Shown here in pieces: positions 1 through 8,786 of a stretch of 24,783 nucleotides of DNA. A model generated the notes under the pieces. That model did no database searches, was not told the origin of the DNA, and saw only the letters and a program-made list of their open reading frames with translations. The stretch comes from Candidatus Omnitrophota bacterium (GTDB taxonomy: Bacteria > Omnitrophota > Gorgyraeia > Duberdicusellales > 4484-171). Each line of letters starts with the position of its first letter. Positions within the stretch are counted from its first letter, which is position 1. The translations under genes and the position numbers were made by a program. The DNA is taken from the NCBI GenBank assembly GCA_016939345.1, contig JAFGHG010000019.1, positions 1-24,783 on the forward strand, written 5' to 3'.

Positions 1-616
1 AGTATTTTTTTATATCTTTCTGGGAAAAAACTTTTCTTATTAAAGAAAAACCATTAGAATGCGGGCCTGAAGATTCAATCCCCAGCACAAGATCGCCTTT
101 TCTGATACTTCTGCCGTCGATAATATTTTTTTTATCGACTATGCCGACACAAAAACCGGCTAAATCATAATCATCGGCCCCATACATCCCCGGCATCTCA
201 GCTGTTTCTCCTCCGCAGAGAATACATTCGGAAAGTTCAAGGCCTTTTTTTATACCTTTTGCCACATCAAGCATGACTTGGGGCTTAAGCTTTCCGCAGG
301 CTATATAATCAAGAAATAACAAAGGCTTTGCTCCCATACAGATTATGTCATTTACATTCATAGCCACAAGATCGATGCCTACAGAAAAATGGCTATTAAG
401 CTGCTGGGCTAAGATCAATTTTGTCCCCACGCCATCGCTTGAAGAAACCAGCAAGGGGTGATTGTATTTTTTTAATACCGGGGCCAGGTCAAAAGTCGAT
501 GCAAAAGCTTTGGCCCTGCTAGTTTCTTTAGAAGGGAATAGCCTGCTCAATCCCTTTATAAAAACATCTGCCTTGGCGATGTTTACTCCGCTTTTTTTAT
601 AAGTCGTGCTTTTCAT
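1..616 (-). CDS. purM: Phosphoribosylformylglycinamidine cyclo-ligase (AIR synthase), partial, cut by left edge
   Basis: This is the first 205 codons of AIR synthase, which closes the imidazole ring of FGAM with ATP in de novo purine synthesis. The ATG is at 616 and the frame stays open to base 1, so the C-terminal part lies outside the window. Translating the minus strand gives the family's ATP/substrate segments: DGVGTKL, then VGIDLVAMNVNDI, then CGGETAEMPGMYGADD, and later GIESSGPHSNGFS. These are hallmark PurM segments in the expected order. The start is nine bases beyond the purQ stop, with no clear Shine-Dalgarno sequence, so translation may be coupled to purQ. Catalytically it is the step directly after PurL/PurQ, matching its place in the run. 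Confidence 0.95.
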   Translation of the reverse strand, partial: MKSTTYKKSGVNIAKADVFIKGLSRLFPSKETSRAKAFASTFDLAPVLKKYNHPLLVSSSDGVGTKLILAQQLNSHFSVGIDLVAMNVNDIICMGAKPLLFLDYIACGKLKPQVMLDVAKGIKKGLELSECILCGGETAEMPGMYGADDYDLAGFCVGIVDKKNIIDGRSIRKGDLVLGIESSGPHSNGFSLIRKVFSQKDIKKY

Positions 617-625
617 GGCAAATAG

Positions 626-1399
626 CTACTTAAAAAAACCAACTGCATTGATAAAAAATCTCAAACCGTAGCCTTCTGACTTCTGGCCCTGCCATAACGG
701 ACTGTGATGCTTAAAAATACAGCGCTCTGGATGCGGCATCAGGCCAAGAACCCTTCCGCTTATATCACAGATGCCTGCTATGTTGTTTAGGGAGCCGTTA
801 GGATTTAAAGGGTAGCCTGCCAGCTTTGATTCTCTGTCCACATAACGCAATACAGCCTGGCCGTTGGCTTCTATTTTATCTAAAATACTATTGTTTGCAT
901 AGAATTTTCCTTCTCCGTGGGCAACAGGCAAAGATATTAACTGCGGCATATCTTTAAGCCATATTGATTTGACTTTTTTCTCTCCTGTTCTTTCTTTTGT
1001 GCTTAAATAGACCCACCTGTCTTCAAACCGTCCGGAGTCATTATCGGTAAGGGTTACCTTCTGCTTAAAATCCAGATCCGGCAATATCCCGGTCTTAACC
1101 ATGATTTGAAAACCGTTACAGATACCGATCATCAAGCCGCCTTTTTCTATGAATTTTGAAAGGCTTTCCTTCAGCCAGTAAATAAATTCCAGAGACATGA
1201 TTTTTCCGGCTCCTAAATCGTCGCCGTAGCTAAAACCTCCGGGTATAGCAATTATCTGATAATCGGAAAAGTCATTTTTTTCCTTTATATAATTTATATG
1301 CCTCAAAGAGGTCCTGGCGCCGGCAGAATTGAAAGCGAATTCCGTCTCTTTATCACAATTTGTCCCGGCAGTCCTTACAATCAAAACATTAGGCTTCAT
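626..1399 (-). CDS. purQ: Phosphoribosylformylglycinamidine synthase, glutaminase subunit PurQ
   Basis: This class I glutamine amidotransferase supplies ammonia to PurL for conversion of FGAR to FGAM. It has 257 residues, within the family range. The oxyanion region PGGFSYGDD is at about 53-61. The nucleophile is Cys94 in GICNGFQIM, and the catalytic His223 and Glu225 sit in LMPHPE, so the triad is complete. The ATG at 1399 lies nine bases after the purL stop, with an AGGAAAT stretch inside the end of purL as a weak ribosome binding site. The separate PurQ fits the PurL next door, which carries no glutaminase domain. Cotranscription with purL and purM is inferred from spacing. Confidence 0.95.
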   Translation of the reverse strand: MKPNVLIVRTAGTNCDKETEFAFNSAGARTSLRHINYIKEKNDFSDYQIIAIPGGFSYGDDLGAGKIMSLEFIYWLKESLSKFIEKGGLMIGICNGFQIMVKTGILPDLDFKQKVTLTDNDSGRFEDRWVYLSTKERTGEKKVKSIWLKDMPQLISLPVAHGEGKFYANNSILDKIEANGQAVLRYVDRESKLAGYPLNPNGSLNNIAGICDISGRVLGLMPHPERCIFKHHSPLWQGQKSEGYGLRFFINAVGFFK

Positions 1400-1407
1400 G
1401 ATGGTTA

Positions 1408-4299
1408 TTATTTCCTGAATTCCTCAAAGGTATCAAGCCATGAATTACGCAAATCATCTACTTTAAGGCTGATTATTTCTTTCTGCTCTTTATTAAAAAC
1501 AGTTAATTTCTTATCCTGGCTTATGCAGCCGATAAGTCCGTAATCTAGCCCGCGTAAAACATGCTCCAATTTGTCTTTATTTTCCTTTTTAACCTCGATA
1601 ACAAAACGTGTCGCAGATTCGCTGAATAAAATTTCATAGCCAAGTATGCTCGTTTCTGCCGGGACTTCCCCAAGAAAAATACTGGCTCCTAAATCTGAAC
1701 TTATACACATCTCAGCAACTGCTACCGAAAGCCCGCCTTCGGATAAATCATGGCAGCTCTCAATTAAATCCGAACCAATGGCCTTGCTAAGAGCGGAAAA
1801 TATTTTTTTAGCCTTATCTCTATCTACCTTAGGAACTATGCCCTGCTTAAGATTGTTGAGCCTAAAATATTCACTTGCTCCCAGCTCGGGCTTAGTGAAC
1901 CCGACTATGTAGATAAGGTTTCCCTGCTGTTTAAAATCAGCTGTCATAACTTTCTGCCAGTCATCGATAACCGACACTGCTGATATCAATAGCGTTCCGG
2001 GTATGGATATATGCTTATCAGCAACAATGTATTCGTTATACAGGCTGTCCTTTCCTGAAATAAAAGGCGTCTTGTAATAAGTTGCAAAATCATAACAGGC
2101 CTTGGCGGCTCTTACTAAACTGCCAAGAGTTCTGGCTTGAGCCGGAGAACCCCAGCTGAAATTATCAAGGATAAAAGTCTTCTCCAGCCTGCCTCCGGCA
2201 GAAACCACATTCCTCAAGGCTTCATCTATTGCCAATGCCGACATATGATAGGCATCGATATCCGAATAAAAAGGATTTATCCCAAGGCCTATTGCTACGC
2301 ATTTAGGGCTTTTTAGATCAGGCCTGACTACTGAAGCATCGTTAGCTGCCAGGTTTTCGATCCCGGCCAATGATTTAACTACCGAACCAGCCTGCACTTC
2401 ATGATCATATTCGCGCAGGATCCAGTCTTTTGATGCGATGTTGGGTGCGCCTAATAAGCTTTTAAGGTCAAAACTGTAATCATGCTTTTCTTTCAATTTA
2501 TAATCAACCTCATCTTTTATAACCCAAACCGCCTCTTTTCTAAGCTTGGGCAGATTAAATATAAAATCAAGCTCAAGCTCGCATACTTTATTGCCCTGAT
2601 AGCGCAAAATCAGGCTTTTGCTGTCTCTGACCTTTCCCACAACCGTTAGATCTACATCCTCTTCCTGGAAGATTTTTTTCAGCTCATCGAGGTTCTCTTG
2701 CGAAGAAAAAAATACCATCCTCTCCTGAGACTCGGATATCCAAATTTCTGTATAACTTAAGCCTGTATACTTTAAAGGAACTTTTTCTAAATCAACCTCT
2801 ACCCCATGACCCTGAGCAAGCTCGGTAATTGCGCTGGATATACCGCCTGCCCCGCAATCGGTAATGGCAGTGAATAAATCTTTATCTCTTGCCCGCAATA
2901 TGGCTTCAGTAAGTTTTTTTTCCTCAATAGGGTTTCCTATTTGAACAGCACTGGTCAGGCCGACTGTCTGCTCATCAAGTTCTTTGGAAGAAAATGTAGC
3001 ACCGTGTATGCCGTCTCTTCCAGTTTTTGCTCCGGCCAGAAAAACCAAATCTCCCGGCTTTGTGCGTTTATTTGACTTTTCACTGGGGATTATGCCTAAA
3101 GTCCCGCAATAAACCAAAGGGTTGCCTAAATAACGTTGATCAAAGATTACCGAACCGGCTACCGTAGGTATACCCATACGATTGCCATAATCTCTGACGC
3201 CTTTGACTACGCCTTTAATAATGCGTTTTGGATGAAGCAAGCCTTCGGGCAGTTCCTTATAGGATATATGCCAGGGGGAAAAACAAAAAACATCTATTGA
3301 AGCAAAAGGCCGGGCCGAACATCCTGTGCCCAAAATATCTCTGATCACGCCGCCGATTCCGGTAGCTGCTCCGCCATAAGGCTCAAGGCTGGAAGGATGA
3401 TTATGAGTTTCTACCTTAAAACAGATATTGTTATTATCATCAAACTTAACTACTCCGGAATTATCGTGAAAAACCGAAACGCAATCCTTGTGAGCTATTT
3501 CATTGGTGGCTTTCATCAAGGTAGTCTTTAAAAGACTGTCTATGGTCTCTTTTTTGATAACCTTTCCCTCTTTATCCTCTTCGCGGTAATCTATAATTCC
3601 CCGGAAAGTCTTATGAGCGCAATGTTCCGACCAGAGGGTAGCTATGGTTTCCAGTTCGCAATCAGTAGGATTCCTTTTCTGATTTTGAAAATAGGCTTTT
3701 ATTATTCTCATCTCGTCAAGGCTTAAGGAAAGACAGCCCTGCCGGGAAATAGCCTGCAGCCTTTCGTCATCGGCGCTTAAAATATCTATGGTTATAAGGT
3801 CGAAGTTATAAGAGCTTCCGGAAAACTCATCAAGGTTTTGGATATCTTTGACTTTATCATATTCGACTATATGCTCGATTAGTGGATTAAAAAGCACCTT
3901 GGCAGCGCAACTTTTGATCTCTGCGGGAGTCAACCCCCTAAATTCATAAAAACGCGCTGTCCGGGTGGTTTTGGGATTTAAATTTAAATCTTTTAAAGCT
4001 TTTTCAAAACTCAAAGCAACGCTGTCGCAGACTCCGGGATTAAAAGTAATCAATATCTCTTGGCTGCCGGCAGACGGCTGCAAGATCCCTTGAGAAATCG
4101 TATAGTCTTCAAGTATAGGATCTATGAGCAGTTCTTTGGCTAATCTATCAAGATCCTTCAAGCTGATATCAGAGTCAATAAGAAAAACCTTCCTTGTGTA
4201 GACCTCTATTTGCTTTTTAAAGCCTAGATCCTTTATCAATGAAGAAATCCTTGGAGAAGAAACCTTAAATTTGGGAAAAACATCAATTCTGCAAATCAT
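1408..4299 (-). CDS. purL: Phosphoribosylformylglycinamidine synthase PurL with N-terminal PurS-like tandem
   Basis: This is the synthetase subunit converting FGAR, ATP and ammonia to FGAM. At 963 residues it is longer than the small PurL (about 740) and shorter than the glutaminase-fused form (about 1300). The first 150 residues hold two similar alpha/beta units (about 1-75 and 80-150), each ending in a strand-helix-strand pattern around a conserved proline. They look like PurS fused in tandem, which would explain the absence of a separate purS. LWSEHCAHK is at 222-230 and the catalytic THNHP at 298-302, followed by a glycine-rich PYGGAATGIGG. The second AIR-synthase-like half carries FISGKDS. 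A similar length is known in some deltaproteobacteria. The start ATG has no Shine-Dalgarno sequence and is preceded by a small A/T-rich hairpin. Confidence 0.95.
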   Translation of the reverse strand: MICRIDVFPKFKVSSPRISSLIKDLGFKKQIEVYTRKVFLIDSDISLKDLDRLAKELLIDPILEDYTISQGILQPSAGSQEILITFNPGVCDSVALSFEKALKDLNLNPKTTRTARFYEFRGLTPAEIKSCAAKVLFNPLIEHIVEYDKVKDIQNLDEFSGSSYNFDLITIDILSADDERLQAISRQGCLSLSLDEMRIIKAYFQNQKRNPTDCELETIATLWSEHCAHKTFRGIIDYREEDKEGKVIKKETIDSLLKTTLMKATNEIAHKDCVSVFHDNSGVVKFDDNNNICFKVETHNHPSSLEPYGGAATGIGGVIRDILGTGCSARPFASIDVFCFSPWHISYKELPEGLLHPKRIIKGVVKGVRDYGNRMGIPTVAGSVIFDQRYLGNPLVYCGTLGIIPSEKSNKRTKPGDLVFLAGAKTGRDGIHGATFSSKELDEQTVGLTSAVQIGNPIEEKKLTEAILRARDKDLFTAITDCGAGGISSAITELAQGHGVEVDLEKVPLKYTGLSYTEIWISESQERMVFFSSQENLDELKKIFQEEDVDLTVVGKVRDSKSLILRYQGNKVCELELDFIFNLPKLRKEAVWVIKDEVDYKLKEKHDYSFDLKSLLGAPNIASKDWILREYDHEVQAGSVVKSLAGIENLAANDASVVRPDLKSPKCVAIGLGINPFYSDIDAYHMSALAIDEALRNVVSAGGRLEKTFILDNFSWGSPAQARTLGSLVRAAKACYDFATYYKTPFISGKDSLYNEYIVADKHISIPGTLLISAVSVIDDWQKVMTADFKQQGNLIYIVGFTKPELGASEYFRLNNLKQGIVPKVDRDKAKKIFSALSKAIGSDLIESCHDLSEGGLSVAVAEMCISSDLGASIFLGEVPAETSILGYEILFSESATRFVIEVKKENKDKLEHVLRGLDYGLIGCISQDKKLTVFNKEQKEIISLKVDDLRNSWLDTFEEFRK

Positions 4300-4304
4300 T
4301 TGAT

Positions 4305-4330
4305 AAAAAGGTGGGTTAAATTGCCTTTTT
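4305..4330 (-). other. A/T-tract hairpin in the purB-purL gap
   Basis: AAAAAGG and CCTTTTT form a perfect 7-bp inverted repeat around a 12-base loop, five bases upstream of the purL ATG. It could be a weak intrinsic terminator after purB or a structure that masks the purL start. Only two of the seven pairs are G:C, so neither role is strongly supported. Confidence 0.3.
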
Positions 4331-4350
4331 TTGAATATTAATCAGCAGCG

Positions 4351-5643
4351 TTAAGACAATTTGAATCGTTTATAAATTTTATCGATATTTGCTAAATAAG
4401 CATAAGGATTAAAAATATCTTCTAATTCCTTTGCAGTTAAATACTTTTTTAATTTAGGGCTGCTCAAGGCTTTTTCTTTAAAACTGGAATTTTCGTTTAT
4501 CACTTGAAGAGAAATAGCCTGAACTATATCATAGGCCTCTATTCTCGATAAACCCTTGCTCATCAATTTAACCAGTATTTTCTGTGAATATATTATCCCC
4601 CGGTTCAGTTCGATGTTCCTTAACATACTATCAGGATTAACTTTTAAATTCTTAATTACCTCTTTAAACTTTTTAAGCATATAGACAACGGCTATGGTCG
4701 AATCGGGAAGGATTATCCTCTCAACAGAAGAATGAGAGATGTCCCTTTCGTGCCAAAGATTTATGTCTTCCGAAGCAGCGACCATATTGGCCCTGATTAT
4801 CCTTGAAAGACCGCATATGCGCTCGCAGATTATCGGGTTCTGCTTGTGGGGCATAGCGCTAGAACCCTTCTGCCCCTTGTAAAAAGGCTCCTGGGCTTCC
4901 GCAACTTCGCTTCGGTGCAAATGCCTTATTTCAGTAGCAAAACGCTCTAAAGTAGAGCCGATCAAAGACAGCAGACAGATATAATAAGCTATTCTCTCGC
5001 GCGAAATCACCTGAGTAGATATCGCTGCCCTGTTTATGCCTATCTTTTTACAGATATAATCTTCTATTTTAGGATCAAAATAAGCAAAGGTGCCTGCTGC
5101 CCCGGAGATTTTACCGCAGGCAACATAATCTAAGCTAGACGATAAAAGTTTATGTTCCTCTAACAAGTCATTGTAAAGATAGAGAAATTTCAAGCCAAAG
5201 CTGTATATTTCAGCATGTACTCCATGGGTCCTGGCCATGCAAAGAGTATCTTTATATTTTAAAGCTTTCTTTTTAACCTCGTTAAGAAGTTCCTTAAGCT
5301 CTTTGAGGATTATCTTTGTGGCATCGCTGATCTGCCAGGCTAAAGTAGTATCAAGCAAATCTGAACTGGTCATGCCAAGATGCAGGTATTGGGCATAATC
5401 ACCAAGCTGGTTTGATACGTGTTTAAGGAAAGCTATTATGTCATGATGCGTCTTTTCTTCTATCTTTCTTATTTTATCTGGCGATATTTTTACTTTATTA
5501 AAGGCTCTGCTTGCTTCTTTAGGCATTTTGCCTTCTTTGGCCAGAGCTTCGCAGAGCAAAGCTTCTATCTTAAGAAACCTTTTGAATTTTTCGTCTTCGC
5601 TCCAGATTGCTCCGATTTCAGGGGGGGTATAACGCTTTATCAT
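4351..5643 (-). CDS. purB: Adenylosuccinate lyase
   Basis: PurB cleaves SAICAR to AICAR and adenylosuccinate to AMP, acting twice in purine synthesis. The start is ATG at 5643, giving 430 residues, the usual length. It is preceded by AAGGAAGG about six bases upstream. An upstream in-frame TTG at 5673 would add ten residues of no family character. Fumarase/aspartase superfamily blocks are present: LGMTSSD at about 89-95, RTHGVHAE at about 138-145, and the signature loop SSAMPHKQNP at about 261-270 with its catalytic serine. It has its own promoter (5717-5745) and probably begins the transcript that continues into purL, purQ and purM. The gap to purL is 51 bases. Confidence 0.96.
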   Translation of the reverse strand: MIKRYTPPEIGAIWSEDEKFKRFLKIEALLCEALAKEGKMPKEASRAFNKVKISPDKIRKIEEKTHHDIIAFLKHVSNQLGDYAQYLHLGMTSSDLLDTTLAWQISDATKIILKELKELLNEVKKKALKYKDTLCMARTHGVHAEIYSFGLKFLYLYNDLLEEHKLLSSSLDYVACGKISGAAGTFAYFDPKIEDYICKKIGINRAAISTQVISRERIAYYICLLSLIGSTLERFATEIRHLHRSEVAEAQEPFYKGQKGSSAMPHKQNPIICERICGLSRIIRANMVAASEDINLWHERDISHSSVERIILPDSTIAVVYMLKKFKEVIKNLKVNPDSMLRNIELNRGIIYSQKILVKLMSKGLSRIEAYDIVQAISLQVINENSSFKEKALSSPKLKKYLTAKELEDIFNPYAYLANIDKIYKRFKLS

Positions 5644-5693
5644 ATCTGGCCTTCCTTTTTCTAAATTAGCCAATATTGTAAAATAAGCTTATA

Positions 5694-5713
5694 ACCGTCT
5701 CTAGAAGAGAGGT
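5694..5713 (-). other. Inverted repeat at the predicted 5' end of purB mRNA
   Basis: ACC-TCTCT, a three-base loop, then AGAGA-C-GGT form an 8-bp stem with one bulged base. It overlaps the transcription start predicted from the purB promoter. It might be an operator or a 5' stabilising hairpin. No known purine repressor box is recognised in it. Confidence 0.3.
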
Positions 5714-5716
5714 AAC

Positions 5717-5745
5717 ATCATACCAAAACATAATAAAGGAGTCAA
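5717..5745 (-). promoter_or_regulatory. Sigma70-type promoter for purB
   Basis: On the minus strand TTGACT (5740-5745) and TATGAT (5717-5722) are separated by exactly 17 bases, each differing from consensus at one position. Transcription would start near 5710, leaving a leader of about 67 bases with a good Shine-Dalgarno sequence before purB. This sets the purine genes apart from the secretin gene upstream. Confidence 0.7.
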
Positions 5746-5762
5746 TTAAATTAGATGTGAAA

Positions 5763-5776
5763 ATTATATATATAAT
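5763..5776. other. Perfect 14-bp AT palindrome after the secretin gene
   Basis: ATTATATATATAAT lies a few bases beyond the secretin stop codon. It is fully self-complementary but all A/T, with no following T-run, so it is at best a weak terminator and could be chance in this AT-rich DNA. Confidence 0.2.
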
Positions 5777-5781
5777 GCGGG

Positions 5782-7461
5782 TTAACGCAGATGAAAAGCC
5801 ATTGTAAGATCAAGGCTTCTTTTTCTGACCCCGGAAGGAAATTTAGGCAGTGGGCTTGATTGGACTATGGCGTCTTTTATTGTTCTATCGATAATATCTG
5901 AACCAGATGATTTTACGATAGAAACATTATTGACATATCCGCTGCTGCTGACGGTAAAACGGGCTAAAACCTGATCGTTTATGACTGTATAATCGTAAAG
6001 TGCCATTAAAAGATGCCTTACTTCAGAGGTATTGATAATCTCCCGGACATAATCGATATATCGGTTTAGCAGATATTCCTCATTGTCAAAAACATCGGTC
6101 ATGTTTGCCGAAGAATCATCGTAGCCATTCCTCGGCCGGTTCAGATAAGAACCTCTGTAGGCTTGAGAAGGCTGATAGGGGCTTTGCCTTTTAGCAAAGA
6201 ATGTTTTCTGGGAATCCTTTATTGGTTTTGCATCGACCTCCATTAGTTTTTCAACCAGATCAGAAAGATGAGGTGTGATAAATATCAAAACCTCTTTGTC
6301 CTCGGTAGTGCTGCCTTTTGATTTAAAAAGCCCTCCCAGGATAGGGATCTTTCCCAATACCGGAGCCCGGGTATCGGTAACTGACGACTTATGCTGGACC
6401 AGGCCTCCGATGACTATGGTTTCTCCGTCAAAAACCCTGACTGTTGTTGAAACGGTCCTTTTGTTAACGATAGGCAAATCGCTTGTTCCAGTGCCTACCA
6501 CTTCGCTTACTTCAGGTTCTATCTTTACGGTTATTGAGCCTACTGAAGAAACTGAAGGGGTTATCTTTAAAGTAACTCCTGTACCTATAGATTCCAAGGT
6601 ATTGTAAGGATAAGCCTGTGAACCGGTGTTGATAAGAAAATACTCTTCCTTGCCGATAAAAATGCTGGCTTGTTCTCCGTCTAAGGAAGAAATCCTGGGG
6701 TTAGCTCTCACAACAGCTTTACCTTCCTGAATCATGGTCTTTAAAGTAACTAGGGTATCTTGAGTTACTGTTCCGGAAAACTCAAACTGGTCATTAACAG
6801 TTGTGCCCACATAGTTGTCATAAGTAAATGATGAAGGCGGGCTTACGGTGAAGCCTCCTTCCTGCATGCTGCCCCATTCAATGCCAAGCTCTTTTTTTCC
6901 TGCTTCTGATATCTCAACAACTAAAGCTTCCATCATAACCTGCCTTCTCGGCCGGTCGATTTTTTTTATATCCTCGATAAAGCGGTCAATAATGTTTTGG
7001 GGGGCGGTTATAGTCACTGAATTGTTCTGAAGATTGGCTTTTATGAAGGGATGGAAAAAATCAGAAACAAGATCGTTGACGTCTTTTGCCTTGATATAAT
7101 CAAGAGATATAACTTCGGTTTTAGCCAGAAGATTAAATACCGGGCTCTCCGGCCTAGCCAAACCTGCTACATAGTAATTATCTATTCTTTTGTAAGTATA
7201 GCCTAAAGGCACAAGTATCATCTCAAGCGCCTCGTCTAAGGGCACGCTTTTTAACTCGATGTTTATAAACCCCTGTACCGAAGGATCTATGACTATAGGT
7301 ATATTGGTCTGGGCAGAAATATCCTGCAAGGCCTGGCGGACATCTGTTTCATAAAAAATATTATTTACTAAAACCTGAGGTTCTTCGTAGTCTTCGGCAG
7401 AAAAAGCAGCTAACAGGGAAAAAAATATAATAAGACAAAAGACAGCAATTTTCTTTACCAC
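5782..7461 (-). CDS. Secretin-family outer-membrane protein with a C-terminal TonB-like domain
   Basis: This 559-residue protein begins with a signal peptide (about 1-22, ending AFSA). An STN/N0-like domain (about 28-100, with VPLDEALEMIL) and an N1-like ring domain (about 115-175) follow. The secretin barrel module runs from about 175 to 400 and ends in VFDGETIVIGGL, VLGKIPILGGLFK and EVLIFITPHL, the usual C-terminal secretin blocks. A low-complexity linker (about 410-460) is followed by about 95 residues resembling the TonB C-terminal domain: a V..SG.V.NVSIVKSSG segment at 504-520 and PLPKFPSG at 537-544. The start is GTG, overlapping the upstream stop by seven bases, with GGGAG upstream. 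It should form an outer-membrane channel; the transported substrate is unknown. The secretin call is firm; the TonB-like call is from pattern only. Confidence 0.88.
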   Translation of the reverse strand: MVKKIAVFCLIIFFSLLAAFSAEDYEEPQVLVNNIFYETDVRQALQDISAQTNIPIVIDPSVQGFINIELKSVPLDEALEMILVPLGYTYKRIDNYYVAGLARPESPVFNLLAKTEVISLDYIKAKDVNDLVSDFFHPFIKANLQNNSVTITAPQNIIDRFIEDIKKIDRPRRQVMMEALVVEISEAGKKELGIEWGSMQEGGFTVSPPSSFTYDNYVGTTVNDQFEFSGTVTQDTLVTLKTMIQEGKAVVRANPRISSLDGEQASIFIGKEEYFLINTGSQAYPYNTLESIGTGVTLKITPSVSSVGSITVKIEPEVSEVVGTGTSDLPIVNKRTVSTTVRVFDGETIVIGGLVQHKSSVTDTRAPVLGKIPILGGLFKSKGSTTEDKEVLIFITPHLSDLVEKLMEVDAKPIKDSQKTFFAKRQSPYQPSQAYRGSYLNRPRNGYDDSSANMTDVFDNEEYLLNRYIDYVREIINTSEVRHLLMALYDYTVINDQVLARFTVSSSGYVNNVSIVKSSGSDIIDRTIKDAIVQSSPLPKFPSGVRKRSLDLTMAFHLR

Positions 7462-8693
7462 TCTCTGTTAGCTCCCTCGATTAAAATATCTACTTTTATC
7501 TCCTGATCAATGCCGTTCTGCTGGTCTCTAAGTCTTATTATACCACTAAAATCATCTTCTCCAAGGTTTCTGGGGATATTAAACTGCAAAATAACATCTT
7601 TACTCCTTCCTGAAGGTATGGTTATGGAATCAGTATTGGATTCAATCCATTCACCTGTCTGGCCGTCGAAAGAAATATTCAAATTTACATCCTCCTTAAG
7701 GCGATTATAAACCGAAAATTTCTTTGTTCTAAAAGCTCCCCGGGAAGCTGATAGTTCGATGGACCCAGGTGTTATTAACAAAGGCAAAAAAGCATCATCA
7801 GTGTTATTTTCCAGATCCCTTGATATTTTAATCGAAAAAGGGAAATCTTTGGTAATTGTTGACAAGCCTGTCTGGCGGAAGCGAAGCTTGGCAAGATAAT
7901 CGCCTTCGGATAATGAATAGGGAAAATGGGCAACAAAAAATCTGCCTGAACCAGGATATATTATTCCTGTTCCTGAAACAAAATCTACTTCGCCTTTACG
8001 GCGCTTATCTTCACTTTGGACCAGGACTGAACCGAAAGTCTTAAAGTGTATATTTCCTTCATTTTTCATCAAGGCCGCAAAGAACAAGCCTTCGGTATTG
8101 GGGTATTCTTTGGCTATAACACCCAAAGCACCTTTTTCTTCAGCTTCATTTAGAGTTTTCGGATCAATTGGTCCTCTAAGGTAAAAAAAATCACTGATAC
8201 TGGCTTTCCTTACAAGCGGCCGTGAACCCATAACGCTTATTCTGACTATCGAAGCTAATCTGAAAGCGACCTGTAAGCCTTTTCCGACTGGTTTTTCCTG
8301 TGTATCGGGCTCAGCGATCACAGCAGCATAATAACCGCCTGATTCGGTCTTAGCCGGTATAAGTAAACGCAAGGGGATCCTCTTCTTATCCATAGGGCCT
8401 AGTATTATACTGGTGTTATTGGTTTTTATCCAGCTGCCAGGCCCCTGGGGATCGTCTGAAAGAGACAAAAAAGTCAACTCTCCTTCCGGGCCGATTTTAA
8501 GGGTTTCCAGATAGATTTTAACCTTTACCTGGTTTTTAGGGTCAACGTTTTCAACCTCCAGAATAAAAGTCCTGACTCCGGCCGGATTAGCAGTGATATC
8601 GAAACTGGGCGGCTGGACAGTTACAGATAAAGATAAAACTGGTAAGGAAAAACTGACAATAAATATTAAGCTGATTAAAACTGTTTTCTTCAT
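7455..8693 (-). CDS. Secreted multi-Ig-like protein, PapD/DUF916-like, function unknown
   Basis: The protein is 412 residues from ATG 8693. It opens MKKTVLISLIFIVSFSLPVL, a clear signal peptide. In-frame ATGs up to nine codons further upstream would spoil that peptide and lie upstream of the predicted transcription start. The mature part looks like three beta-sandwich domains. The first resembles pilus chaperones or WxL-interacting DUF916 proteins: a PSFDI opening, FILEVENVD, and a late strand LGPMDKKRIPLRLLIPA followed by SGGYYAAV. The last, about 100 residues, repeats the plan with TIPSGRSKDVILQFNIP and FSGIIRLRD. There are no cysteines or catalytic motifs in the mature region. It shares a transcript with the downstream secretin. 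A role in holding or anchoring a secreted beta-rich partner is an inference. Confidence 0.75.
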   Translation of the reverse strand: MKKTVLISLIFIVSFSLPVLSLSVTVQPPSFDITANPAGVRTFILEVENVDPKNQVKVKIYLETLKIGPEGELTFLSLSDDPQGPGSWIKTNNTSIILGPMDKKRIPLRLLIPAKTESGGYYAAVIAEPDTQEKPVGKGLQVAFRLASIVRISVMGSRPLVRKASISDFFYLRGPIDPKTLNEAEEKGALGVIAKEYPNTEGLFFAALMKNEGNIHFKTFGSVLVQSEDKRRKGEVDFVSGTGIIYPGSGRFFVAHFPYSLSEGDYLAKLRFRQTGLSTITKDFPFSIKISRDLENNTDDAFLPLLITPGSIELSASRGAFRTKKFSVYNRLKEDVNLNISFDGQTGEWIESNTDSITIPSGRSKDVILQFNIPRNLGEDDFSGIIRLRDQQNGIDQEIKVDILIEGANREW

Positions 8694-8701
8694 TTGAGTA
8701 T

Positions 8702-8730
8702 AAAATAGCATACAATCCATTGAGTGTCAA
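8702..8730 (-). promoter_or_regulatory. Promoter of the Ig-like/secretin operon, predicted leaderless
   Basis: The minus strand reads TTGACA (8725-8730), 17 bases, then TATTTT (8702-8707), and only eight bases later the ATG at 8693. Transcription should start within about three bases of the start codon. There is no Shine-Dalgarno sequence, which agrees with a leaderless mRNA. Confidence 0.6.
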
Positions 8731-8735
8731 TGAGT

Positions 8736-8760
8736 TTTGAAATTTAACCTTGTTTTCAAA
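8736..8760. other. Inverted repeat between the divergent genes
   Basis: TTTGAAA (8736-8742) and TTTCAAA (8754-8760) form perfect 7-base arms 11 bases apart, between two divergent secreted-protein genes. It might be a shared operator, but short A/T-rich repeats of this kind are common here by chance. Confidence 0.25.
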
Positions 8761-8786
8761 CCGAAAATATGTTACTTTCTAAATAG

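Noticed and set aside
5644..5673. Upstream TTG start for purB
   Set aside because: The ATG at 5643 has a good Shine-Dalgarno sequence and gives the normal family length and N-terminus.
6275..6607. Plus-strand open frame of 110 codons inside the secretin gene
   Set aside because: It is the complement of conserved secretin blocks, with no promoter, ribosome site or family pattern.
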